From the NCBI GenBank assembly GCA_022749755.1, contig CM040447.1, positions 4,610,545 through 4,674,544 on the forward strand: 64,000 bases of DNA. Reading direction: 5' to 3'. Position numbers and translations under genes: made by a program. Origin of the DNA: Azadirachta indica (taxonomy: Eukaryota > Streptophyta > Magnoliopsida > Sapindales > Meliaceae). Under the pieces are notes generated by a model. The model saw only the letters and a program-made list of their open reading frames with translations. It did not search any database and was not told where the DNA came from. Below, in pieces: positions 1 to 10,201 of this stretch (within the stretch, counting starts at the first letter, position 1; each line of letters begins with the position of its first letter).

Positions 1-540
1 ATAAATACATGGTTGACATATGTCAATGAATAAATTTACATAAATATCCTTAATTTATAATTATTTTTAAAAATGAAAAAGTTTTGTTTTCGTTTCTTGG
101 TTAATTATAACCAAAATTGAATATATTTGCTTTAATTATGAGCATAGTGAAAGTAATTTGTAAGTATTTTACTTGGTAATGATTACATTATGCAATCATA
201 CCACTCAGAACTCAATTTAACACAATACAACTAAAATCTAAGTTACAATCACTATCACAACAAAAATAAAAGTTATAGATGCAGGAACAATAATAACCCA
301 TAAAAAACAAGAGAAATGCTGTGGAAGAAGGGCTTTCACCTGAAGATAAGACCTATATATCATTATTTTCATTTAACTAATCATAGGAAGTTTTGATTTG
401 GGTTACAAGATATAGTGTTACCTTGACCAATTTATTTTCTATTTCTAGGAAATTAATACAAGATGAATAGATATGTAAATGGGAGTTATTTAATCTACGA
501 CACGACAATTTTCCATCTAATTTTGTGCCTTTTTTTTAAT

Positions 541-735
541 TAGATATTAAAATGAATTAATAGTATTTCAAAATATAGTTTTCAGATTTGAAAAATATAA
601 TTAAAATTAAGAAGTTGACTAGAAGAAGAAAAAATTTAGGTTTTTTTTTCAATTGAACTAAAAAGGAATGAATAGTATTCAAAATGTGGCTTTTAGATTT
701 CAGACCTATAATTGAAAATAAGAAGATGAGAAGAA
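541..735. repeat. Imperfect direct duplication, unit about 110 bp
   Basis: Two adjacent segments share the same order of short words: GAATTAATAGTATT then TTTTCAGATTTG then an AAGAAG run in the first, and GAATGAATAGTATT then TTTTAGATTTC then AAGAAG in the second. It looks like a diverged tandem duplication that leads into the purine-rich tract. Confidence 0.55.
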
Positions 736-955
736 GAAAAAGAAGTTAGCAGCGGCATCAATAAGGGAGAAAAAGATGGAGAAGAAGTGGCGATAAGGAG
801 AAAGAGAAGAAGAAGAAGACAAAGTTAGCGGCATTGGCTGTAAAGAGAAAAAGACAACAACAAGAAGAAAAGATGGAGAAGAAGCTGCGGCAAGGAGGAG
901 GATAAGGAGGAGGACAAGAAGGAGAAGAAGTAATGGTTGCGGTAAGGAGAAAATA
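720..955. repeat. Purine-rich (GA/AAG) tract with internal repeats
   Basis: About 235 bp consist almost wholly of A and G on the plus strand. Repeated AGAAGAAG, GATGGAGAAGAAG and AAGGAGAAAG words alternate with a recurring AAGTTAGCGGCAT-like word. This is an imperfect minisatellite. No reading frame is maintained. Confidence 0.6.
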
Positions 956-1675
956 ATAAAGTTTAGGGTTTTTTTATTTTACAATTATTTTTATTAAAGA
1001 TAACTAATTTTTATATTAATTTTTAAATTACAAATTAAAACTTATCCTTAAATATAAAAAATAATGATATTTTTTTATTTTTGATTTTAATTTGAAGTTA
1101 TAATGATTATTATACCATTTTTCAACACAACATAGATAGAAAAAAATTAATAGAAGGGGTCTTACTAACAATTATTTTTGTTTTTGGTGGCTACATTTAT
1201 TTTCAAAAACAAGGGTACAACCCGTCATTCTCCCTATTATGTTTTATTTTTTCTATCTATATCACTTTCTTTATCATAACTATTTCCATTGCTACTTTCT
1301 CTTTTTTTTCTAAACACAAAATTTCTCCAAATTATATCTAAAAAACTATCAATAAAAGCCATAATAACTACTCAAGCAAATCCCTATAATATCTACTATT
1401 GTTAGTTTCCAAAACGAGAAAATTAAACCCATTGGTCATGAGTTTAGGTTCGTATTTTCGATAATCTATATCTTGGGTGGCTTTCATTAGTAATTATGAG
1501 AAATAGTAGCTATGATGGTAGGAATTAATAGCAAATAGAAAAAGTCTTTGAAACCATAATAAGGGATTTGGTTGGCGACAAGAAAATGGCAAGAGGATTT
1601 GATGTATTTTTTTGAAAAAGATGGTAGAAGAAGTTGGTGTATTTTTTCCAACGAAAAATGGTAGAAGAGGTGTGC

Positions 1676-2062
1676 TGACACAGGCCGAGTAGCGGGTGAG
1701 ATAAAAACACACCTTGTTGAATGCCAAATTTCATTCGGTTCTTTGACGCAATGAATTAGATAAACGTTCTAATGGACGAGATTAGATATTGTTCTAACCC
1801 TAACAATTAGAAACACGAGTGTCAAGAAAATAATTTTATGAAGGACAAAATTAAAAGAGAATATTTTATTGAATAAAAAGATTACCCAAACAACCAGTAT
1901 AAGCTTTCTATATATAATAGAGAAAACCTAGTGTTATAAGTTAATTTAAATAAAGAAAATAACTCCTACCTAAATAAGAAAACTAGGAATTAAATAGCAA
2001 ATTGAATTGGCAAAAATAAAAGATTTCTTAAATTAATTAAATTTTAAAATTGTCCTACATCA
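1676..2062 (-). repeat. 3' LTR of the minus-strand retroelement
   Basis: This is the direct-repeat partner of 3218-3600. Shared words include GATAAAAACA, TTCTTTGA.GCAAT, CACGAGTGTCAAGAAAATAA and the CTATATATAATA run. It starts TG and ends CA on the plus strand and is next to the polypurine tract at 2063-2077. Confidence 0.85.
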
Positions 2063-2077
2063 TATTCCTCCTTTCTT
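2063..2077 (-). promoter_or_regulatory. Polypurine tract of LTR retroelement
   Basis: On the minus strand this reads AAGAAAGGAGGAATA and touches the first base of the 3' LTR. That is where the plus-strand primer of reverse transcription is expected. Confidence 0.7.
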
Positions 2078-3199
2078 AAAGAAAATTCGTCTTCGAGTTT
2101 TGTCTGACGGATGAAACTTGTAGTGTGACATTAAATCATCTTATGATTTAAAGAAATAATTCTTCTCAGCATGATTTCTTGAAACTCGGAAGTACCCAAA
2201 TTTTATCTTTTTCTTGCACTTGTGTGCCCTTTGAAAAAATATGTACTTGTAATAATAAACTACTTTCACGCTTCTTATAACTCTTATTATATCTTGTTCA
2301 ATATGCTCACCAAATAAATTTGTCTTTATAGCCAAATCTTCCTCAAGGACAACCTTTATGTCTTTGATATGAATAGGTAGAATCATTTCAATGATAGGCA
2401 GATCTTTGACTTGAATTTCTTATATATACTCAATTTTTAAATTAAGATCATATATGACCTCTTCTTACACAATTTCTGACATGTTTTCAATTTTCTTTTG
2501 AAACTCATCTTCAAACATTATCTTATGGTCAACTTTAACTTTGTTATTAGATATCATGTGAGCTACATTGTCAACAACACCTCTAACAACTCTATCAAAG
2601 TCAAATTTTAGTTGCACTTTGATTTCTTTAACTAAAAGGATAGGTTATGGTAATGTATGAACAGTATATAACAACATTTGATTTCTTATATTCACATGGA
2701 TCCCCTCTAAAAATCTCTTAACTAAAAGCTTTTCATTTTCATAAAAAAATAAATTTCCATAAAAATTCTCAAACTTCATAGCATAAGAATAAATAAACCT
2801 CATATTTTGGTGTATCAAACAATAATCAAGAGGAATGAACTATAACCTCATCAATCACTTCATCTGATCTCATGATCGTACTTTATCTTCTCGACTTGCA
2901 AGTCGTGATCTTTATAACATATTTCACCAATATGATGCACTTCCTTTTAACAAAAAATAAGTAACAAATTATACTCGTTTTTCTTTAAGTATCATCTCAA
3001 CTTTAAATAATTTTTTAACATCTTCCAACCAAAACGAAAATAATGTAGGACTACATTTTCCATCAAACAGCAACGCATCATACCTAACATGATAGATCAT
3101 GATTATAAATTTTTTTTTGAATTTTTTTGGATAAAAGGATGTATTTAGGGGTGTAATTATGTTTAATGGTTCAAGAAAGCTCTATTTGGTATAGAGGTA

Positions 3200-3212
3200 G
3201 GCTCTGATACCA
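3200..3212 (-). promoter_or_regulatory. Primer-binding site (tRNA-Met type)
   Basis: The minus strand reads TGGTATCAGAGCC, the common plant LTR-retrotransposon primer-binding site for initiator tRNA-Met. It is 5 bases from the end of the 5' LTR. Confidence 0.85.
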
Positions 3213-3217
3213 ATTAA

Positions 3218-3600
3218 TGCAGACGGATAGCAAGTAGGATAAAAACATACCTTATCGAACGCCGAATCTCGTTCAGTTCTTTGATGCAATAAATTAGATA
3301 AATGTTTTAATGAATTGGATTATGTGTCATTCTAACTCTAACGGCTCAAAACACGAGTGTCAAGAAAATAATCCCGTGAGGGACAAAATCAAAGGAGAAT
3401 ATTGTATTGAATAAAAAGATTACCTAAACAAGTAGTACAAGCTCTCTATATATAATAAAGGAAATCTAGTGTTATAAGTTAATTCAAATAAGAAAAATAA
3501 CTTTTACTTAAATAAGAAAACTAGAAATTAAATAACAAATTAAATTAGCAAGAATAAAAAATTTTTTAAACTAATTAAATTTTAAAATTGTCTTACATCA
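3218..3600 (-). repeat. 5' LTR of the minus-strand retroelement
   Basis: This is the direct-repeat partner of 1676-2062. On the minus strand it runs from TGATGTAAGACAA to a terminal CA, then 5 bases, then the primer-binding site. Confidence 0.85.
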
Positions 3601-3715
3601 TATGTTTCATTTAAATTTTGTATTAAGTGGAGTGAAATTATGCTTTGTTAATATTGGAGAGAAAAAGTGAATTATAACCTTAAAAATTTTAATAGATGAT
3701 GATAATAACAGTAGT

Positions 3716-5520
3716 AGGGGTGACAACGGGTAGCGATGTGTCAAGAATGTCTCTGATTTGGGCCGAGATCCGTGCAGACCTTCAGCTTGACTTTGACCCC
3801 ATTTGACCTCATACTTTAAAAAAAAAATTGTAATTGTTTAAGCTCGAACTTTACACTTAAAAGAGTACAAAAAATTACCACATCACCTTCATTCCTTTAT
3901 TAAAATATGTAAATAAAATATATTTAACAAATATACATATTTAATTTATATTATTATTTTTTGAATTGTTATGTTGATATAAAAAATAATAATATAATGT
4001 AATAACTTTATCTTTCACAATTATTTAAATATAATTTTATTCTATTATTTTCTTTATAGTCGTTTGAAGAAACAATAATTATATTTTAATAGTATCACTT
4101 TTGAATTCTAAAATATAAATTTGATTACAAACATAATTATTTTCTTTTATAAATAAATTTTCAAAATTTTCAAAAAATTATTTAAGTTTTAGAAATAATT
4201 GAATTTATTTAACAATATGTCAATAATTTAAATTATATATTAGTAATTATAATTATTAAATTTGAATTATTTTAAATTATTAAATTATTTGATATATATA
4301 GAATATAAAATTTTAAAAATAAAGAGCATATTGATAAAAATTTCTAAATATCACAAGAACAACACCAAAACTTAATAAAACCATAAAAATAAAAAATCTT
4401 GTACATAATCTAACAATCATCCTAGTAATATAAGTTTATAGACTCATCTATGATAGGTAGTAAAGGAGAAGACGGAGAGGTGGGAGTGACTCATTTTATT
4501 TTTAGATCTAGGGTTTTTCTTCTTATATATTTAAAAATAATTTTTTTTTTCATGCGTAAAATCACCATTTCGCATTATATTATCAAAATAATATAATAAA
4601 ATAAATTAATTATTAAAAAATACTTGACAACAATCATGAATTCGATTGAGACAATTTATATAAAGTATTACAAGCTAATAAAAATTTTTTAGAATAAAAT
4701 ATTATATTTAATTGATATAGTTATTACAAGTCTTTTTATTAACTTATATAAATAGAAAAATAAATAAGTATAATAGTAAATTATGAAATATAATAGAATT
4801 GATAAAATTAGAAAAAATATATTAAATCAATCTTAGAATTTTTTATTTTTTGATAATTTTGTGAAAAAATATTTTGAGAGCATTTGTGAGAGAAGGTGAG
4901 GGTTTTCTTCATCTCTGGGATTTTCTTTATATATATATGTATAATCAAGAATTAGGATTAAAAAATATAATGATATTATGTAAAGGATTAAATTGACTAA
5001 ATTAAAAAATTATAAACATTTTTGAAGGACATGATTGACTAAAATGAGAAATTTAAATTTGTATAGTTATTTATTAAATAATACGAATACAATTATAATT
5101 TAGAAGAATACCCGATACTCCCCTGTTGTTTGGCTTAATGCCCCATTACGCCTTGTTAATTAGCTTTACCCCTGTTATTTTTAAAAAGTAATAATTTTTA
5201 GTAACAGAACTAACATCAAAGGGATATTTAGGTGTTTGATAAATAATAAGGCGGTGATAGGGTATTAAGCCACACAACATAAGGATATTGGCATTCTCCT
5301 TTGTAATTTAGTAGAATAATTTTCAAATTATTTTTTGTGCTTGTGGACGGGTCAAGAAAAAAAGGGCCATCCCCATCTTTGACCATTTTGAAAATGGGAA
5401 TGAAAAATTATCCTTAAATGTAATCCGATTCTCGATTTCATGTAATATCCTTATCCAACCTTGACCCAAATGGGTCGAGACTTAAGGACACTAGTCTCAT
5501 TGAAATTTTTTGCCATCACT
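3716..5520. mobile_element. hAT-like non-autonomous DNA element (probable)
   Basis: The left end reads AGGGGTGACAACGGG and the right end, on the opposite strand, reads AGTGATGGCAAAAAA. These are diverged forms of the short plant hAT terminal repeat (GGGGTGGCAA-like). Both subterminal regions are rich in GGG/CCC words of the 'tttgacccaaatgggtcgag' type, unlike the AT-rich core. No transposase frame is visible. The 8-bp flanks (TAACAGTA versus TAATAGTG if shifted by two bases) match only partly, so the exact ends are uncertain. A separate 200-bp element is nested at 5104-5303. Confidence 0.5.
5104..5303. mobile_element. 200-bp TIR element (MITE) with 8-bp target duplication
   Basis: Arms of about 75 bp are inverted copies. 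The left arm starts AAGAATACCCGATACTCC and contains TGTTTGGCTTAATGCCCC. The right arm, on the minus strand, contains GAATGCCAATATCC and TGTGTGGCTTAATACCC. Identical 8-bp words TAATTTAG flank it (5096-5103 and 5304-5311). An 8-bp duplication fits hAT, and a 9-bp one with one mismatch would fit Mutator. It has no coding capacity and is nested in the hAT-like element. Confidence 0.75.
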
Positions 5521-5597
5521 TAATAGTGGGGAGTAAAATATTATAATTAACTAAAGTATATCATAATTTGTAATTCCATCAAAGTTTAGAGACTAAG

Positions 5598-6297
5598 AGG
5601 TTGTTTATTTTTTTAGCTGAAATCTGAATATAACTATTACATGTTTAAAAGTTGTTTATATTTTAACTTATGTTTGAATATTTGTTAAAAATATTTGAAT
5701 ATAATGAACTTAAATCTGAATAAATAAATGCTTAAATAATTTAATATTTTTTTATTTTTAAAAAAATATTCTTATTTTATTAATTCATTTACTTAAAAAA
5801 ATTAAAACCTTATTTTTAACTATTTTTGGCATCTCTTCCCTATTATGGGTCCCTTCTGCTCATTTTCTAAGTCCTACTTATTTTATATTTTAATTATTAT
5901 AATAAATTTATATATTTACATAATTATAAGTATATTATTATATAACTTATTAGTTTTATTTAATTTTTATTAATCTTTATATCATTGATTAGATTTTTTT
6001 TTTCAAAAAATATATATCAAATAAATAAATAGTGTACATATTAATATAATTTATTAATTTATTTATTATTATGCTAATATAATCAAAAAAATTATTATAC
6101 ATATATGTATATTATTTAAAAGAATTTATATGTCAAAATATCAATTTTCAAACTTTTTATTTTGTCGAAACAAATAACTTAATATTTATTTTTATATGTT
6201 TTAAAATAAAAACAAATATATCATTCAAATTTATATTTTAGTTAAATTCAGATTTTATTCATATTTAGAGTTCAGACCAAAAAAATAAACAGTACCT
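5598..6297 (+). mobile_element. MITE family M, copy 1 (about 700 bp)
   Basis: The termini are inverted: left AGGTTGTTTATTTTTTTAGC, right (minus strand) AGGTACTGTTTATTTTTTTG, each followed by a CTGAA-type word. The same internal order of words (TTAACTTATGTTTGAATATT, a CCCCTA/TTTATTAATT block, ATTATGGGTCCCTTCT, ATAATTATAAGTATATTA) recurs at 11215-11395 (partial), 46545-47065 and 47832-48580 (inverted). No coding frame is present. I could not assign a superfamily from the ends alone. Confidence 0.75.
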
Positions 6298-6519
6298 AAA
6301 ACTATAGCGTCTCTTTTTATTTTTAATTAAGAATAAGGATAAAAGAGTCATTTTATTGTTATTTGAAGCAGAGTGTTGACTTTTAATAAATTAATAGTAT
6401 ATTTGATACATGTCAATAAATTAGGGACAAAGTTAAAAATAATTCTTTTTAATCCTAATAAATTAGTTAAATTTCAAAATGTGCATGTGAGGTTATTAAA
6501 GAAGATCCACATAACATAT

Positions 6520-8119
6520 GGAAAAGTTTCACATATGTTCTCTGAGCTTTGTTAAAACCATGGGTAAATAGAAAAAATGGCTTATTTCATAGGTAACACC
6601 CTTCTGACTTAATAGAAAATGCCTTTTCCATCTACTTTCCCAATTTTTATGTGAAAATCCCATTTTGCTCTCATTTTAATTTGGCAAAAAAGCTGCAACT
6701 ATTTTGATGCTTGAAACTCAAAAAATAAAAGAGAAAATAACCCATAAATACTACTCATCAATGCCTGCATCAGGAGTACCAATAATGGCATCTTCAAGCT
6801 CATCAAAACTCAAAATTAATTGAAGCAAGTAAGCTTCCTGTAATTATACGTATTGGATCAATAAACTCCAAACACATTGCCAATATTGTGCTCCAAAAAA
6901 CCTACCAATCTAGTATTTTCATCAATACCACCAACCACTAACACACCAAAATCACACAAAAATGTTCAAGATATATAAAAGAGAAGAAACACGATAAAGA
7001 AATAAAAAGAATTTGTATGTATGAAGAAAATACATTATACTACATACTGATTCATTATCATATATTAATTGAAGCTTTAAACAATAACCCATGCTCAATT
7101 AGAACCAAAACAATCAATCAACACACCAAATAATCCAAAATCTTTATGTTTAAGGCCAAAATCATATTCTAATTAACAAAAACCACGTGCATCAACCTCT
7201 TATACCACACAAATAATCAATTGACAATTTTATTGCTATGAAAAAATAGTGAATACATGCTCAATTAGAATCAAATCATCAATTAATAAACTAAAACATG
7301 TAATCTTCAAAAACTCACAATTTTCTCATTATTTTTTTTTTAAATCTATAACCTTAAATTCCAACCTACCCACTCATATAACATAGCTTAGATCTTCCTT
7401 CCCTTCTTCCTTCATCAATAGTGCATTCAGTTCCTTGCTTCTCTATTTTATTGGCAGTGCCACAACCGCCTTATAGCTACATCAGAAGCTTTTCTCACGT
7501 CTAGCCACACATGTTGTTAATTCGTTATTGTCAAAACTAACTTGCTCAACATTAGGTCGTCTTCGAGTTTTGTTGGTTAGCGATTACCTAGTGGTGGTGG
7601 ATCGATGGCTTAGGGTGGTGGCAGTGGATATTGTGATGGCATGCGAGTTAGTGAAACAATGATTGATGGAGCATGAGTTGGAGAAGCAATAATGCCATGT
7701 AAGGGCAAGCATGGTGTCGCTAGCTTCGAAGTAGCTTATAATAGTGGGAGGTTGTCGGTAAAGCGGCTATCGTTTGTGTTTTAGCATAGTGACGAGAGAC
7801 AACAACTATTACGATTTAGGGTTTTGTTTTGTGTTCTAATCTTAATTAAAATGAACTTTATCTTATTTTTTTATAAGAAAGAAAGAGTCAAGAGAGAGTA
7901 TGCTTTTGCAAGAAAGCAAAAATTGAGAGAGAGAGAGAGAGAGTTGAGCATTGCACTTTGCAGTGTAAATGTTTGGTGTGCATTGATAGTCATACCCTTA
8001 CGTATAACGATCGAGGATGGCGATATCCAAATTCAGGGGAGGTCTCTGTGAATTAGACCATTTTTTTCTACGTACGTGTGGTTTTTATAAACCCCAGGGG
8101 AGGTATGTGAAAATTTACC
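6520..8119. mobile_element. Mutator-like TIR element, non-autonomous (about 1.6 kb)
   Basis: About 95 bp at each end are diverged inverted copies. The left arm starts GGAAAAGTTTCACATATGTT and includes AAAACCATGGGTAAATAGAA. The right arm, on the minus strand, starts GGTAAATTTTCACATACCTC and includes AAAAACCACACGTACGTAGA. Long TIRs starting with G and 9-bp flanks that partly agree (ATAACATAT versus TAAAAATAT) suggest a Mutator-like element. The interior holds a moderately GC-richer block (7400-7760) and a GA microsatellite (7927-7942), but no transposase and no frame I recognise. The interior could include captured gene fragments, which I could not show. Confidence 0.6.
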
Positions 8120-8334
8120 TAAAAATATTACTTGAAAAATTGTACCAAGCCACGTTGTTATCTTTGATATGCTAATAAGAAAGAGTTGATGGTAATTTGT
8201 TTTAGGTGTAGATTTCACTTAATCTTGTGGTTCTTGCAAGAAATAAATATCATTTAAATGGATAAAAAAAGGTCAAGACATCAAAGAGAGATGACAATTT
8301 TATCTGGCTTAATTTAAAACTTAGATCAACAACT

Positions 8335-8385
<51 letters not shown>
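8335..8385. repeat. (CT)n(TA)n microsatellite
   Basis: A run of CT dinucleotides passes directly into a run of TA dinucleotides. A similar compound repeat occurs at 29515-29580. Confidence 0.95.
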
Positions 8386-8387
<2 letters not shown>

Positions 8388-8389
8388 AA

Positions 8390-9688
8390 TGAAAACAGTA
8401 CAAAACTTCTTTGTAATCAAAGGAACGCACATTTTTAAGCTATAACTCTCATAATTTGTTCCTCTCTTTGGCCTTGTGGAGTCAATTTTTCTATCATTGC
8501 ATGAAGATTTACACAGAGTTTATGTGTAACAGAATATATATCTAGAGTCATTCAAAGGTTTGAGGAGAATAAAAGGAGTGGAAGAAGAAACCATAGTAAA
8601 GGATTGTTGATTCAGCTTTTCAAAAATGGGGACATATCGATCTTATATATATTTTTAAAACTAAAGAAGTACTAGAAAACCCTTCTCTCCAAGCTTAAAA
8701 TAAGGTTCAATTTGTTTATCATCCAATTCTGCAAGCATGCTCATAAATGAATTTTTTTTTATTTCACATTCATAACTTCTCTTAAAAATTTTGACAACAT
8801 ATATATGTTTTTTTATGGTAATTAGTTTATGAATAATACACAAACCATAACATTGTCAATGAGTTTATGCTGACTTCAGCAATTTCTAGCTACTTTCAAT
8901 TGAGACAGAAATCTACTCACAATATTGTAAAGATTAATAAATCTAACACGATTAGAGTCCCGATGGCACTAATTGATGTCCATTACCCGACTAGTAGGAC
9001 AGTTAGCACTCTCTCTTTAAAAATCGGTATAAATACAAGAGAGGCAAGCATGCATGCAAAATTTTAATTAGCAAAAGGCATAAACTTAAATTTGCAACAA
9101 TATAAATCAATATCCACAACAATTCATATATAAATGAAAAGCAACAATTCAAAAAGAAAGAAAAATATTTATGAAAAAGAAACAAATTAAATGGTAAAGT
9201 AAAAGAATGACAAGTACTTGAAGTAATTCCATGAGTTCGTCCAGCTAATTTTGATAAAATAATAAGAATAAACTACAATCCTCAACTCAACTTTACAATT
9301 ACACAAGAAAAAAACAAGAAGGTCAAATCAACAAGCTTAAGCATGTAATATTTTCTCTCAAACATAAAAGGTGATCTTTCTTTCTTTTCCCCTCTCAAAC
9401 CCCATACATATATAATCAAGACAGACCTCATAGATTACTTAAATTTCATCTCTATAATCTGTTTTTATATAATAAATCTTAAATCCAGCTCACGTCTGTA
9501 TTTTACAAAATGCAACTCCTTTCATGTTTTATAGAACATGACAATATTTGTATGGCCAAAAACAGATCAATATTAACTTGCCTGCATGACGAAAGCCGAT
9601 CAACGGTAGCAGCTTGATCAGAAGTTAGTCATTCGATTCCATATATTTGACCTTGAAAATTCAATTTCTATAATTTTTTAGACTTTAT
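8390..9688. other. Intergenic DNA with one possible promoter-like patch
   Basis: I see no coding region here. At 9028-9035 is a clean TATAAATA, and 14 bases further at 9049-9058 is CATGCATGCA, which contains the RY motif (CATGCATG) that plant B3 factors bind. No supported gene lies downstream on the plus strand, so the pair may be chance. The last 250 bases are probably the 3' UTR and downstream region of the minus-strand membrane protein gene. Confidence 0.4.
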
Positions 9689-10201
9689 TCATGGCCCCAT
9701 TGAAGATGTTAATGGAATTTCACTCTCGCGAGAAGTAACAGAATCACCTTCCTTTCTTGCTTGTCCATTCTCTCCGTTTTGTCCTGCATTATTATTTCTC
9801 GCAGGAGATTCTGCGTTGTTATTCGTATTGTTATTATTGTTATCCACAGAAGCATGATTGGAATTAGCGTTTCTTCCTCTTGTTGAATTAAGAACACTAC
9901 CACCACTACCACCTCCTCCGCCTCTGTTGCCTCCGTAGGCGCCGCCGCCAGTAAAGGCGGTGGCACTGATCCGAATCCCGAAAAGCCGAGAAAGGATTCG
10001 GTACATGCAAGTGCAAAACCAAAACATCCAGGGAAGGCAAACAAGAGTAACACCGGCAACAGGAAGCCAATACGTTGATTCAGATTCAGGAAGAATCATG
10101 TACATTACAAGAAAGCCGCCGCCGACGGCGATGGAAACAAACAGAAAGCAAGAGATAAACCATATTGCAGCGTATCCGGTCCTGGGATCTGGAACAGGCA
10201 T
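9689..10201 (-). CDS. Small two-helix membrane protein, plant-specific, function unknown
   Basis: A single exon of 170 codons ends in TGA at 9691-9689. I chose the ATG at 10201 because it opens MPVPDPRTGYAAIW. The open frame continues upstream without an ATG and with low-complexity coding. Two hydrophobic segments are visible, about residues 10-36 and 44-70, separated by an acidic, serine-containing loop (PESESTYW). The second contains CLPWMFWF and ends in the basic stretch YRILSRLFG. The C-terminal 90 residues are a hydrophilic tail: Gly-rich (about 85-101), then Asn-rich (about 111-141), then charged. I infer a small integral membrane protein with a disordered tail. I recall similar uncharacterised proteins in land plants but know no function. 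GC content is clearly above the surroundings, as expected for a real exon. The low-complexity tail will vary in length between relatives. Confidence 0.8.
   Translation of the reverse strand: MPVPDPRTGYAAIWFISCFLFVSIAVGGGFLVMYMILPESESTYWLPVAGVTLVCLPWMFWFCTCMYRILSRLFGIRISATAFTGGGAYGGNRGGGGGSGGSVLNSTRGRNANSNHASVDNNNNNTNNNAESPARNNNAGQNGENGQARKEGDSVTSRESEIPLTSSMGP

Larger units (their letters stand above)
1..1675. other. AT-rich intergenic DNA, no gene seen
   Basis: No open reading frame here resembles a known family. The stretch holds an imperfect direct duplication (541-735) and a purine-rich tract (about 720-955), listed separately. The rest is AT-rich with homopolymer runs. The short open frames near 1487-1734 are low-complexity and lie next to or inside the left LTR of the retroelement that follows. 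Confidence 0.6.
1676..3600 (-). mobile_element. Short non-autonomous LTR retrotransposon, minus orientation
   Basis: Two direct repeats of about 385 bp (1676-2062 and 3218-3600) enclose about 1.15 kb. Read on the minus strand, the right copy is the 5' LTR. Five bases inside it lies a primer-binding site, TGGTATCAGAGCC (3212 to 3200), the usual complement of initiator tRNA-Met. A polypurine tract, AAGAAAGGAGGAATA (2077 to 2063), directly precedes the other LTR, which begins TGATGTAGGACAA. The internal region has only decayed gag-like minus-strand reading (an open stretch at 2141-2386) and no protease, integrase or reverse transcriptase, so the element would depend on a partner. The 5-bp flanks do not match as a clean target duplication. 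LTR divergence is clear (many single-base differences), so it is not recent. Confidence 0.85.
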
